From: an uncultured Desulfobulbaceae bacterium
Lineage (GTDB): Bacteria; Desulfobacterota; Desulfobulbia; Desulfobulbales; CALZHT01
Assembly (NCBI GenBank): GCA_945787445.1
Contig: CALZHT010000032.1
Location: forward strand, 1 to 45,403
Direction: 5' to 3'
DNA: 45,403 nucleotides
The notes beneath the pieces are model-generated. The model saw only the letters and a program-made list of their open reading frames with translations. It had not been told where the DNA came from and made no database searches. Both the position numbers and the translations under genes were made by a program. Position 1 is the stretch's first letter; every line of letters starts with the position of its first letter. Positions 8,853 through 16,395 of the stretch are shown piece after piece.

Positions 8853-9308
8853 ATGAAAACAGCAAAAGAAATTATGACTCAGGAAGTGATAACAGTTACG
8901 CCGGATACGCCAGTCGCTGAGCTTGCCGCCCTCCTCTGGGAAAAGAGGATCAGCGGGGTGCCGGTTGTTGACCAGGAAGGTGAACTGGTCGGAGTTGTAA
9001 CGGAAAGTGACCTGATTGATCAGACTAAAAGAGTTCATATCCCAACCGTGATCGGTATACTTGACTCTTTTTTATTTCTCGAGAGTCCCCAAAAGGTTGA
9101 AAAGGAAATTAAAAAAATGGCCGGCATCACCGTGGACGATATTTGTTCGAAAGATCCGGTAACCGTTTCAGAAGATACTTCTCTGGAGGATATTGCCACT
9201 ATCTTATCGGAAAGGAAGGTTCACACCCTGCCGGTTGTTGCCGGCAAGAGAATCGTTGGAGTGGTGGGGAAATCCGACATCATCAAGACGCTGATGCCGG
9301 GCGCATGA
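8853..9308 (+). CDS. Tandem CBS-domain protein
   Basis: A 151-residue protein consisting of two CBS domains (about 1-60 and 85-150), each with the usual pattern: MTQEVITVTPDTPVAEL...VPVVDQEGELVGVVTESDL, then CSKDPVTVSEDTSLED...LPVVAGKRIVGVVGKSDI. CBS pairs bind adenine nucleotides and regulate partner proteins. A linker of about 25 residues between the domains, as seen here, is common in stand-alone bacterial members. The start follows GGAGAAGAGAATTC. No partner domain is fused, so the regulated target is unknown. A second CBS protein lies at 11660. Confidence 0.92.
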   Translation: MKTAKEIMTQEVITVTPDTPVAELAALLWEKRISGVPVVDQEGELVGVVTESDLIDQTKRVHIPTVIGILDSFLFLESPQKVEKEIKKMAGITVDDICSKDPVTVSEDTSLEDIATILSERKVHTLPVVAGKRIVGVVGKSDIIKTLMPGA

Positions 9309-9349
9309 AAATCGTTTTGGTGCACTCTTTATCCATACCGTTAATTTTT

Positions 9350-9384
9350 TTCTGCCTTCTGCCTTCTGCCTTCTGCCTTCTGCC
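9350..9384. repeat. TTCTGCC heptamer tandem array
   Basis: Five exact tandem copies of TTCTGCC, followed by a degenerate sixth. It lies between the convergent CBS gene and the pabBC gene. The same heptamer, in either orientation, occurs near 41078-41101 and 41957-41987. Confidence 0.95.
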
Positions 9385-9457
9385 TGCTGGCACCTGATTT
9401 CTCGTGGTCCCGTTTTAAGTGGAATTTTTCTTTTACTATTAGAAGTCACCGGGTAAT

Positions 9458-11371
9458 TCATTGTAAAGCAACCTGGACAATTCCCCGCACTGAGTTGGCA
9501 ATGTATACAGCATCGGCGTTTTCAAGATCTTCTCGATATATGACCGCTTCCTGAACATGGCCCGCAAATGTATCCAGAAAATAGCTGCGGAAAATTCCCG
9601 GCAGCAGCCCACATGCAACCGGAGGTGTAATCAATGAATCACCTCTCCGAATGAAGACATTGGTAATGCTGCCTTCAGTTACTTCATCTTTGTTGTTACA
9701 GAAAATGACCTCCAGACAACCTTTAGCCAAGGCGTGTTGCCGTTCCATGTCATATATTTCCCGGTTGGTTGTCTTGTGATAAAGGAAAGGAGATTCCGGG
9801 TCGGTTTTTATAGAAGAGAAGGTGATTTTGGGAAGACCATTTACCGGCCGAGGAATGCCGGGAAAAATCATTTCCTCCGGCTGTCCGCACTCCGTTGTAG
9901 TGATTGAGATTTTGCCGTACCGGTCAAGAGTGAGCCGCGACCGTTGCGGGGAATTATTCTGGAAATACTTTTCTTCCGCCTGCAAGCTCTTGAGAATGTT
10001 CCTACGGGTCATGGGATAGGCAAAGTAGCGGGCGGATTTTTCTAGCCTGCTCACATGCAAATCAAGCAACCAGTACCCTGTATCCGGCATCCAGAGCATG
10101 GTTTCCAGGAGCTTGAAATCTGAGAGCGGATCGGTAAGAAATTTGCCCTTGAGGCTGCACTCGTCCCACTCACTTTCAGGGTTTGAGTCATAAACAATAC
10201 CTGAACCTACTCCCATTTCTCCATGATTTTCATTGAGAACAACGGTACGGATCGGAACGTTGAAAAAGGCGTCACCAGTGGGAGTGAAATATCCGATAGC
10301 GCCTGTATACACACCACGGGCTTCCAGTTCCAGTTCGTGAATGATTTCCATTGTCCGGATTTTTGGGGCGCCGGTGACCGAACCACATGGGAAAATGGCT
10401 CTGAAAAGCTCTTCCCAGCTTACCTCGGATCGCAGCTCACCCTGAATAGTTGAGGTCATCTGGTGCAGGGTCTCAAAGGTTTCCACATCAAACAGCGATT
10501 GTACCGTGACAGATCCCATGGTGCAAAGTCGCCCTAGATCGTTGCGCAGCAGGTCAACGATCATGACGTTTTCGCTTCTGTTTTTAGGGTCGGTGCGCAG
10601 GTAGTCGGCAAGCTCCTGATCCTGTCGAGAGGTGGGGCCCCTTTTTACAGTGCCTTTCATGGGCCTGACCGTACAGATGTTGTCCTGTTTTTTGAAAAAG
10701 AGTTCGGGTGAGAACGACAGCACAGTTACATCACCTGTATTCATGAGAGCCCCATATGAAACGGACTGGTTTCGGCGTAGGGTTTTGTATAGAGTTTCTG
10801 CGGATCCTTCAAAATCGAAAAGGAACTTAAGAGTATAGTTGACCTGGTATGTATCTCCTGCAGCAATATAGGATTTAATGGCCTTTATTCTGTCAATGTA
10901 TTGATCCTTCGGTTGATTGAGCCGTAGATTGGTGATTTCGTATGTATCACGCTTAATATCAGGCCTGAAACTTGGAATTGGCAGGGCAACAGAGGGATTT
11001 TCTCCCATGAAATGACCAGTCTTGTGGTTGAATATTATTGGGCTTTTAAAAACAAGGAGTTCAGCGAGCGTCCCGGGGTGGTCATGCCTCAGGCATTCCT
11101 TCAGGCGAGGTTCGAGTACATATCCCAATTCATAGGCAATCCAGCCGGCAACGTAATATCCCTTATCTAAAAAGGATTGAACCTGATGAAAAAAATGAGC
11201 AGGATTTTCTCCGGCTTGAAAGCAAAGTTTGGTGACAGGATTGAGAAAAAGAAATGAAAGATGATTTTCCTCGGTTGTCTTGGTGGTTTCGAGAAAGACA
11301 AACTGCTCCTCATGCCCTAGAATGGAGAGCACCTCATTTAGTGCTTTACTTGATAGTGGAAGGACGTCCAT
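9458..11371 (-). CDS. pabB: Fused aminodeoxychorismate synthase (PabB) / aminodeoxychorismate lyase (PabC)
   Basis: A fusion of two p-aminobenzoate enzymes for folate synthesis. The first 400 or so residues form the chorismate-binding PabB part: VRPMKGTVKRG contains the lysine used to form the covalent intermediate, and IFPCGSVTGAPKIRTME and GAIGYFTPTGDAFFNVPIRT are core family motifs. The C-terminal 200 residues form the PLP-dependent PabC lyase, with FLYHKTTNREIYD (probable PLP lysine) and DEVTEGSITNVFIR. The glutaminase PabA is not in this window. An upstream TTG at 11398 is an alternative start (646 residues), but the ATG at 11371 has a weak GGA and looks more likely; neither has a strong ribosome binding site. 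Confidence 0.92.
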   Translation of the reverse strand: MDVLPLSSKALNEVLSILGHEEQFVFLETTKTTEENHLSFLFLNPVTKLCFQAGENPAHFFHQVQSFLDKGYYVAGWIAYELGYVLEPRLKECLRHDHPGTLAELLVFKSPIIFNHKTGHFMGENPSVALPIPSFRPDIKRDTYEITNLRLNQPKDQYIDRIKAIKSYIAAGDTYQVNYTLKFLFDFEGSAETLYKTLRRNQSVSYGALMNTGDVTVLSFSPELFFKKQDNICTVRPMKGTVKRGPTSRQDQELADYLRTDPKNRSENVMIVDLLRNDLGRLCTMGSVTVQSLFDVETFETLHQMTSTIQGELRSEVSWEELFRAIFPCGSVTGAPKIRTMEIIHELELEARGVYTGAIGYFTPTGDAFFNVPIRTVVLNENHGEMGVGSGIVYDSNPESEWDECSLKGKFLTDPLSDFKLLETMLWMPDTGYWLLDLHVSRLEKSARYFAYPMTRRNILKSLQAEEKYFQNNSPQRSRLTLDRYGKISITTTECGQPEEMIFPGIPRPVNGLPKITFSSIKTDPESPFLYHKTTNREIYDMERQHALAKGCLEVIFCNNKDEVTEGSITNVFIRRGDSLITPPVACGLLPGIFRSYFLDTFAGHVQEAVIYREDLENADAVYIANSVRGIVQVALQ

Positions 11372-11659
11372 AGTATTCCAGTATGAAAACCGCAGCAAAA
11401 TAATAGGCGAAGTGTCTTTTACCTTATTATCTTATGCTGACAAAGGTTTTTTTCATCTGATTTACAGGCCCTGACAAAATAGTACACATAAATTTCATTG
11501 TCTGTTGAGACCGCTGAAAAAATTTTTAATACGTGTTGACAACAACTTGCCATAAGCGGGGGAATATTTTATAAGATATGTTGAAATTGCTGAAGTAATA
11601 TTCATTCCGAAATCTGCAGGATGTGATTGATTATTTAGACCTCAAGGAGGAAATAGAAC
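11372..11659. other. Divergent intergenic region between pabBC and the CBS-ACT gene
   Basis: AT-rich, no gene seen. A TTGACA at 11536-11541 on the plus strand could be a -35 element, but no well-spaced -10 follows. CAAGGAGG just before 11660 is the ribosome binding site of the CBS-ACT gene. Confidence 0.4.
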
Positions 11660-12322
11660 ATGCTGATTAAAGACTGGATGGCCAAGGATGTTTTGACAGT
11701 GGATGAAAACACTTCTCTCATGCGTGCCACTCGGGTGATGAAAGAAAATACCATAAGGCGCCTTCCCGTCTTGTCCCATGGCAAACTGATCGGCATCATT
11801 ACCGACCGGGATGTCAAAGATGCCTCTCCCTCCAAGACCACCTCCCTTGATATCCATGAATTGTATTACCTACTTTCTGAAATGAAGGTTAAGGATGTAA
11901 TGACGCCGGAGCCTTTGACCATCTTAGGTGATGACACTCTGGAAAAGGCCGCCATGACCATGCTGGACAATAAGATATCCGGTATCCCCGTAGTGGATAA
12001 AGAGGGGCACTTAACAGGCCTGTTGAGCGAAACCGATATCATGAAGGGTTTCATTCACGCCACCGGCATCAAGGAAGGATCCGTCCAGTTTGTTGTCGAC
12101 GTGGCTGATGCCCCCGGCGCAGTGACAAAGGTTATAAAAATCATGCGCGACAACAACGCGCGAATTGTCAGCATCCTTACCTCGTTTGAAGATACCGGGG
12201 AGGGCATGAAGAGAGTATCGATCCGCATTCTTGCCAATGAGGAGGATATCCAGAAAATCTTACGATATCTGCAGGAAAATACCGAACTCATCCACCATGC
12301 CAAAGATATCTTTGATAAGTAG
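11660..12322 (+). CDS. CBS-pair and ACT-domain protein (AcuB-like)
   Basis: A 220-residue protein with two CBS domains (about 1-60 and 75-135) and a C-terminal ACT-like domain beginning near residue 140 (QFVVDVADAPGAVTKVIKIM) and containing NNARIVSILTS. This CBS-CBS-ACT order is that of AcuB-like regulators. CBS domains sense adenine nucleotides, and ACT domains usually sense amino acids or related small molecules, so it probably integrates energy and metabolite signals; the target is unknown. AAGGAGGAAATAGAAC before the ATG fixes the start. The gene converges on the penicillin-binding protein gene, whose last codons double as its terminator. Confidence 0.92.
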   Translation: MLIKDWMAKDVLTVDENTSLMRATRVMKENTIRRLPVLSHGKLIGIITDRDVKDASPSKTTSLDIHELYYLLSEMKVKDVMTPEPLTILGDDTLEKAAMTMLDNKISGIPVVDKEGHLTGLLSETDIMKGFIHATGIKEGSVQFVVDVADAPGAVTKVIKIMRDNNARIVSILTSFEDTGEGMKRVSIRILANEEDIQKILRYLQENTELIHHAKDIFDK

Positions 12323-12338
12323 GCGCAGGGTAAAGAAC

Positions 12339-14408
12339 TCATTCCAAGCCATTCCCACCATTGGTGGGAATGGCTTTTTCATTTTCTACCCCAACATGCA
12401 AGGGGAGGTTTTCTTCCTTAAAGGCTTCCACGGATATTTTGTCGCTTTCGTCAGAGTCCAGAACACCCGTCATTAAATCCATACTTTTCAGGACAATGCC
12501 TTCCGGTATGGTGAAGTCCCCGGCAGGGATGCGTTTTTTCGCGGCCAACATGAAATCGAGCCAGACGGGCGCCGCCGCGATACCGCCTGTCTCCCTTTTG
12601 CCCAAAGAGACTTGTTGATCGAATCCCATCCACACTCCGGCAGCGAGCTTTGCAGTATAGCCTATGAACCAGGCGTCCATATTCCTGTCGGTGGTGCCGG
12701 TTTTTCCTGCCGCTGGGATTCCAAGGCCGGAGGCCTTTTTTCCCGTGCCTTCTCTGATGACTCCTTCCAGTAGACGGGTGATCTGATAGGCGGTTCGAGA
12801 ATCCAGAACCTGCACTCTTTCCGGGGTGTTTTCTTCAATGATATTGCCGTGCCGGTCAATGATTTTCGTTATGAATATCGGTACGCCGAAAAGGCCTTTA
12901 TTGGCAAAGATAGAATAGGCCGAAGTCAATTCAAGGAGGGAAATCCCCGACGAACCAAGCGCCAGGGAAAGGTCTTCAGTTAGGGGTGATGTGATGCCAA
13001 AATGTCTGGCCAACTGAATCGCACGAGAAATGCCGATCTGCTGCAATACTTTAATAGTCACAATGTTGCGGGAATACACAATGCCATCTCGTAATGTGGT
13101 TGGGCCGTAAAATTTATTGGAGAAATTACGCGGCTTCCAGGTTTTGCCGGGAAAGTTTCCGCGCAGTGCAATGGGTTCGTCAACAATAAGGCTTGCCGGG
13201 GTGAATCCTTGCAATAATGCTGCGGCATAGATGAGAGGTTTAAAAGCCGAGCCTGGTTGACGCCGTGCCTGTATGGCCCGATTGAATTGCGTTTTTGAAA
13301 AGTCCGTACCGCCGGTAACCGCCTTTACCTGGCCGCTTTGGGTATCAAGAGCTATCAGAGCAGCTTCGGGAGTTGCCGGTTCTGTAATAGATTTGTGTCG
13401 TTTCTGCCACGCCTTGATGCCTCTATTTGCTGCGCGGTCCGCTGCTTTCTGCAAAGCCTGGTTCATGGTGGTATGGATGGTAAGTCCGCCGGATGTGAGT
13501 AGTTGTGCTCCGTATTTTTGCTCCACGTAATTCCGGACATGCTGGATAAAATAAGCGAAGGCTTTGGGGTCCGCTTGGGATTTCGGCCCCCAGAGCAGGA
13601 TCTGTTTGAAGGCCTTTTGGGCGGCAGTGGCGGAAATATATCCGTCTTCAGCCATACGGTTGAGCACATATGCCTGTCTTTTTTTGGTCAGCTTTAAGTT
13701 GTTGAAAGGGGAATACCGGCTGGGGGCTTGCGGAAGGCCTGCAAGCAAGGCAATCTCGGCGAGATTGAGTTCCTTGACATGTTTGCCGAAAAAGGTTTGC
13801 GCCGCAGCTTCAACACCGTAGGCGCCGGCCCCGAGATAAATCTGGTTCAAATATATATGGAGGATTTCATTTTTTCGTAACACCTTGTCAATGCGGTACG
13901 CAAGGATTGCCTCCTTTATTTTTCTGGAGTAGGTTTTTTCAGGGGTGAGGAGGAGAGAACGGGCCACCTGCTGGGTGATGGTGCTTCCCCCTTGGGAACG
14001 CTCGCCTTTTATAATGTTATGAATAAGGGCACGCAAGATTGACCAGCCGTCCAAACCCTTATGATTATAAAAGCGGGCGTCTTCCGCTGCGATAAAGGCA
14101 CGGGGCAGCAAATCGGGCATTTCGTCCAGCCCGATTACCGTCCTGTTTTGGGTATAGATCGTATCGATGGGATCTCCATGGTCGTCAAGAATCACGGTGC
14201 TGACCGGTGGTTTATAGGCAGCAAGTGAATTGACATCCGGGATATCGAGCGATATAAAAGCAAACAACAGTACGCCGATAAACAGCGTCAAAAAAAAGGA
14301 CATGGCGACCAGCAGGGCTATGAGGTGAAGATGGTTCCAGATCCTTTTTTTCGGCGGCCGGGTTGTTTTTTGTTTTGCAGGTTTGGATTTTCGCGGGGGT
14401 TTAGGCAT
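12339..14408 (-). CDS. mrcA: Class A penicillin-binding protein 1A (transglycosylase/transpeptidase)
   Basis: A 689-residue bifunctional peptidoglycan synthase. A basic cytoplasmic tail (1-27) precedes a membrane anchor (about 28-53). The GT51 glycosyltransferase domain has the catalytic glutamate in AAEDARFYNHKG (Glu109), then GGSTITQQVARSLLL and RKIKEAILAYRID. The transpeptidase domain has the active serine in GSAFKPL (Ser387, Lys390), the SRN motif in IVYSRNIVTIK, and KTG in AAGKTGTTDRNMDAW. All catalytic motifs are intact. It polymerises and crosslinks the cell wall from the periplasmic face. The final residues, from about PTNGGNG onward, are encoded by the hairpin that terminates the convergent gene. 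The start ATG at 14408 has a weak ribosome binding site. Confidence 0.95.
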   Translation of the reverse strand: MPKPPRKSKPAKQKTTRPPKKRIWNHLHLIALLVAMSFFLTLFIGVLLFAFISLDIPDVNSLAAYKPPVSTVILDDHGDPIDTIYTQNRTVIGLDEMPDLLPRAFIAAEDARFYNHKGLDGWSILRALIHNIIKGERSQGGSTITQQVARSLLLTPEKTYSRKIKEAILAYRIDKVLRKNEILHIYLNQIYLGAGAYGVEAAAQTFFGKHVKELNLAEIALLAGLPQAPSRYSPFNNLKLTKKRQAYVLNRMAEDGYISATAAQKAFKQILLWGPKSQADPKAFAYFIQHVRNYVEQKYGAQLLTSGGLTIHTTMNQALQKAADRAANRGIKAWQKRHKSITEPATPEAALIALDTQSGQVKAVTGGTDFSKTQFNRAIQARRQPGSAFKPLIYAAALLQGFTPASLIVDEPIALRGNFPGKTWKPRNFSNKFYGPTTLRDGIVYSRNIVTIKVLQQIGISRAIQLARHFGITSPLTEDLSLALGSSGISLLELTSAYSIFANKGLFGVPIFITKIIDRHGNIIEENTPERVQVLDSRTAYQITRLLEGVIREGTGKKASGLGIPAAGKTGTTDRNMDAWFIGYTAKLAAGVWMGFDQQVSLGKRETGGIAAAPVWLDFMLAAKKRIPAGDFTIPEGIVLKSMDLMTGVLDSDESDKISVEAFKEENLPLHVGVENEKAIPTNGGNGLE
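12347..12379 (+). terminator. Rho-independent terminator inside the 3' end of the convergent gene
   Basis: AGCCATTCCCACCA (12347-12360) pairs with TGGTGGGAATGGCT (12362-12375) followed by T residues. It lies 24 bp after the CBS-ACT stop and within the last codons of the minus-strand penicillin-binding protein gene, so the stem also encodes the end of that protein. Confidence 0.88.
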
Positions 14409-14427
14409 GATTTTGTCTTTTATAAAT

Positions 14428-14559
14428 TTGACAGACTCGCAAAAACTATAAATTCACCACAGAGGACACAGAGTGCACAGAGTAAAAACTTATTATTTCA
14501 GTCAGTTACCTCTGTGAACTCTGTGTCCTCTGTTATAAAAAGACTTTTACGATTTCATC
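14428..14559. repeat. CACAGAG hairpin element, copy 2
   Basis: The left arm has CACCACAGAGGACACAGAG and then TGCACAGAGTAA; the right arm has TTACCTCTGTG and then AACTCTGTGTCCTCTG. The outer sequence matches copy 3 on both sides: GCAAAAACTATAAATTC on the left and TTTTACGATTTCATCA on the right, so the element is larger than its stem. Confidence 0.9.
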
Positions 14560-14588
14560 AAATTTGAAACGTTCAATTCAGGTCTTTC
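14560..14588. repeat. Fragment of the TIR element (family A)
   Basis: AAATTTGAAACGTTCAATT followed by CAGGTCTTTC matches the right end of the full element at 21841-22048 with one mismatch. It directly abuts the right edge of the CACAGAG element, suggesting nested or adjacent insertion. Confidence 0.7.
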
Positions 14589-14869
14589 CTACTTACCACG
14601 ATTTGGTAATCCGGCAAGAAAAATAATGGGTTCGTATACTCAATGGGAACCTAATGGAACAGAAATCCGCAACACAAACTCAGTAGGGAATAGTTATAAA
14701 TAATAGTTGTACATTAAATCAGCATTTTTTCTAGCGTGTCGATGCATCATTAAGAGTTGATTCCAACAGAACAGGCCTGTTTTATAAAGAAGTATAGGGG
14801 AGTTGTAAGTCCTATCCATTATCAATGACTTCTTTAAATATAATCGTAAGAAATTAGTGAAAAATTATC

Positions 14870-14897
14870 TTGACATAAATTATTGTCAAATTAAAAT
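14870..14897 (+). promoter_or_regulatory. Sigma70-type promoter with an overlapping inverted repeat
   Basis: TTGACA (14870-14875), a 16-bp spacer and TAAAAT (14892-14897) form a near-consensus promoter about 130 bp upstream of the ferredoxin gene. The -35 is also the left arm of the inverted repeat TTGACA-N8-TGTCAA (14870-14889), which resembles the dyads bound by CRP/FNR-type regulators, though the spacer is longer than in a canonical FNR box. Confidence 0.6.
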
Positions 14898-15025
14898 AGT
14901 CCGGATTTAAATTCCATTAATTGCTAGTTTTTCCTGAAAAAGTACTTTACTCTGGTCTTTTTTTTTTCAATAGACTATAGAGCAAAACCTGCCTTGCAAG
15001 AGAATAATTTAGGGAGATTATAACA

Positions 15026-15778
15026 ATGAAAATCAGCGATTTTGAAAAACTTAAAAACGAGGGGACCGAGAAGCTGCCCTCAGAAGAGCGCAGGCGCTTT
15101 TTACGGTTCGGCCTTGCTGTTACAGGTGTCTTTTTGGGTGGATCGGTTCTTTCACTAACATCGGCCCGCAATGCCTCGGGTGTGCAAGAGAAAAAATCGG
15201 CTGCCGGTAAATTTCCTTACAAGCCTCACTATACCATGGTTTTACGCCAGAACCGCTGCATTGACTGCGAACGATGCATGGAGGCCTGCGTTAGAACAAA
15301 TCATGTGCCGTCGTATGGTTACCGAACAACAATTATGGAACAGAACAGGGCTGCCGGGGATGATAGAGATCCCCTGTTTATGCCGGTGCTCTGTAATCAT
15401 TGCAATCGTCCGCCTTGCGTGCGTGTGTGCCCCACCACTGCAACCTATAAGGATAAAGAAACCGGCATCGTAATGATGGATTACAAGAGGTGCATAGGAT
15501 GTAAGACATGCATGGCTGCCTGTCCTTACAACGCGAGATATTTTAACGAAGAAACCCGCGCGGTTGACAAGTGCAACTTTTGTTTTGATACCCGCCTTTC
15601 AAAAGGTAAGAAACTGACGGCATGCGCAGAAGCGTGCCCTGCAGACGTCCGTATCTTCGGTGAACTGACCGATGAAAACAGTGAGGCATACCAACTGATC
15701 CATAAACCGGACAGAAAGGTATGGGTTCTAAGACCGGAAACAGGGGCCATGCCCAATGTATTTTACATTAACGATTGA
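15026..15778 (+). CDS. Tat-exported ferredoxin-like iron-sulfur protein (DsrO/NrfC type)
   Basis: A 250-residue electron-transfer subunit. The N-terminus has a twin-arginine signal, RRRFLRFGLAVTG (about residues 23-35), so the folded protein is exported. Four cysteine groups follow that together should bind four [4Fe-4S] clusters: CIDCERCMEAC, CNHCNRPPCVRVCP, CIGCKTCMAACP and CNFC with CAEACP later. This is the layout of DsrO, NrfC and related FeS subunits that pair with NrfD-like membrane proteins. Downstream are a triheme cytochrome and an NrfD homologue, so together they probably form a periplasm-facing quinone-linked complex. The stop codon TGA lies inside the left edge of a family C repeat. 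Confidence 0.92.
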   Translation: MKISDFEKLKNEGTEKLPSEERRRFLRFGLAVTGVFLGGSVLSLTSARNASGVQEKKSAAGKFPYKPHYTMVLRQNRCIDCERCMEACVRTNHVPSYGYRTTIMEQNRAAGDDRDPLFMPVLCNHCNRPPCVRVCPTTATYKDKETGIVMMDYKRCIGCKTCMAACPYNARYFNEETRAVDKCNFCFDTRLSKGKKLTACAEACPADVRIFGELTDENSEAYQLIHKPDRKVWVLRPETGAMPNVFYIND

Positions 15779-15885
15779 TAAAATCGTAAAAAATACGATT
15801 TTATCGATGTGTTACGGTGTAAATCCTTGAAATTACATGGCACATTACCCGCTTTCCAGCCTTTTTGCAGGTGTGTCAACGATTA
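15774..15885. repeat. Family C dispersed repeat, copy 1
   Basis: Begins ATTGATAAAATCGTAAAAAA, where TACGAT completes a small stem with ATCGTA, and later holds TTGAAATTACATGGCAC, GCTTTCC and CTTTTTGCAGG, all shared with 24285-24432. It fills the gap between the ferredoxin and cytochrome genes, and its left edge contains the ferredoxin gene's TGA. Confidence 0.85.
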
Positions 15886-15912
15886 ATGAGCTTTAGAGAT
15901 AGAGGGATAACG

Positions 15913-16317
15913 ATGAAAATTGGCAATACAAAAGCAAGGAAATTTTTCAACCTGCTACTTTTCTCCTTGGTGCTCCTTGTGTTCTGCAGCCAGGCGAGTG
16001 GTCAAGACGAAGAAGATGGCGGCTCCATAATTTTTACCAAGCCTGTCAAAGCCGTTATTTTTGAGCATTCAATCCACACCGAGCAAGGGCTTGAATGCGA
16101 TAGCTGTCACGATGGCATGTTTGAGATGGAGGCAGGAGTTGCTGAACAAAATGATGATTTTACCATGGCTTCCCTGTATGAGGGAAATTATTGCGGAGGC
16201 TGCCATGACGGTGACACGGCCTTTGCTTCCAATACCCGCTGCACGGCCTGCCATATCGGTGTGAAAGGCTATGAACGTCTGACAGGCGGCACGAAGGATT
16301 CCGGCGGGGGGCATTGA
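15913..16317 (+). CDS. Triheme c-type cytochrome (c7-like / DsrJ-like)
   Basis: A 134-residue exported cytochrome. A basic N-terminus and hydrophobic stretch (about 9-28) form a signal peptide or anchor. Three CXXCH haem sites are at residues 62-66 (CDSCH), 94-98 (CGGCH) and 110-114 (CTACH). The FEHSIHTEQGLECDSCH segment, with two histidines placed before the first haem site, is typical of c7-type triheme domains, where these histidines serve as distal ligands. The ATG at 15913 follows AGAGGGATAACG, so I prefer it to upstream starts in the same frame. Placed between the ferredoxin and NrfD genes, it likely passes electrons between the complex and periplasmic carriers such as cytochrome c3. 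Confidence 0.9.
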   Translation: MKIGNTKARKFFNLLLFSLVLLVFCSQASGQDEEDGGSIIFTKPVKAVIFEHSIHTEQGLECDSCHDGMFEMEAGVAEQNDDFTMASLYEGNYCGGCHDGDTAFASNTRCTACHIGVKGYERLTGGTKDSGGGH

Positions 16318-16395
16318 TTTTTTTCAGAATGATCACGATGTAAAAGCAGAATGTCGTATTCCATTCTGTTTCCATAAATTTGAGGAGGAGTAAAG

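Larger units (their letters stand above)
14409..15025. other. Intergenic region with repeats and the promoter of the redox operon
   Basis: About 600 bp without a gene. It holds CACAGAG hairpin copy 2 (14428-14559), a fragment of the TIR element (14560-14588), an AT-rich stretch, and a strong promoter-like site at 14870-14897. The gap is divergent, between the penicillin-binding protein gene and the ferredoxin gene. Confidence 0.6.

Noticed and set aside
9350-9384. Possible CRISPR or other repeat-spacer array
   Set aside because: Units are seven bases in tandem with no spacers.
11536-11575. Possible promoter TTGACA with TATAAG-like sequence before the CBS-ACT gene
   Set aside because: The spacing between the two hexamers is far too large for a sigma70 promoter.
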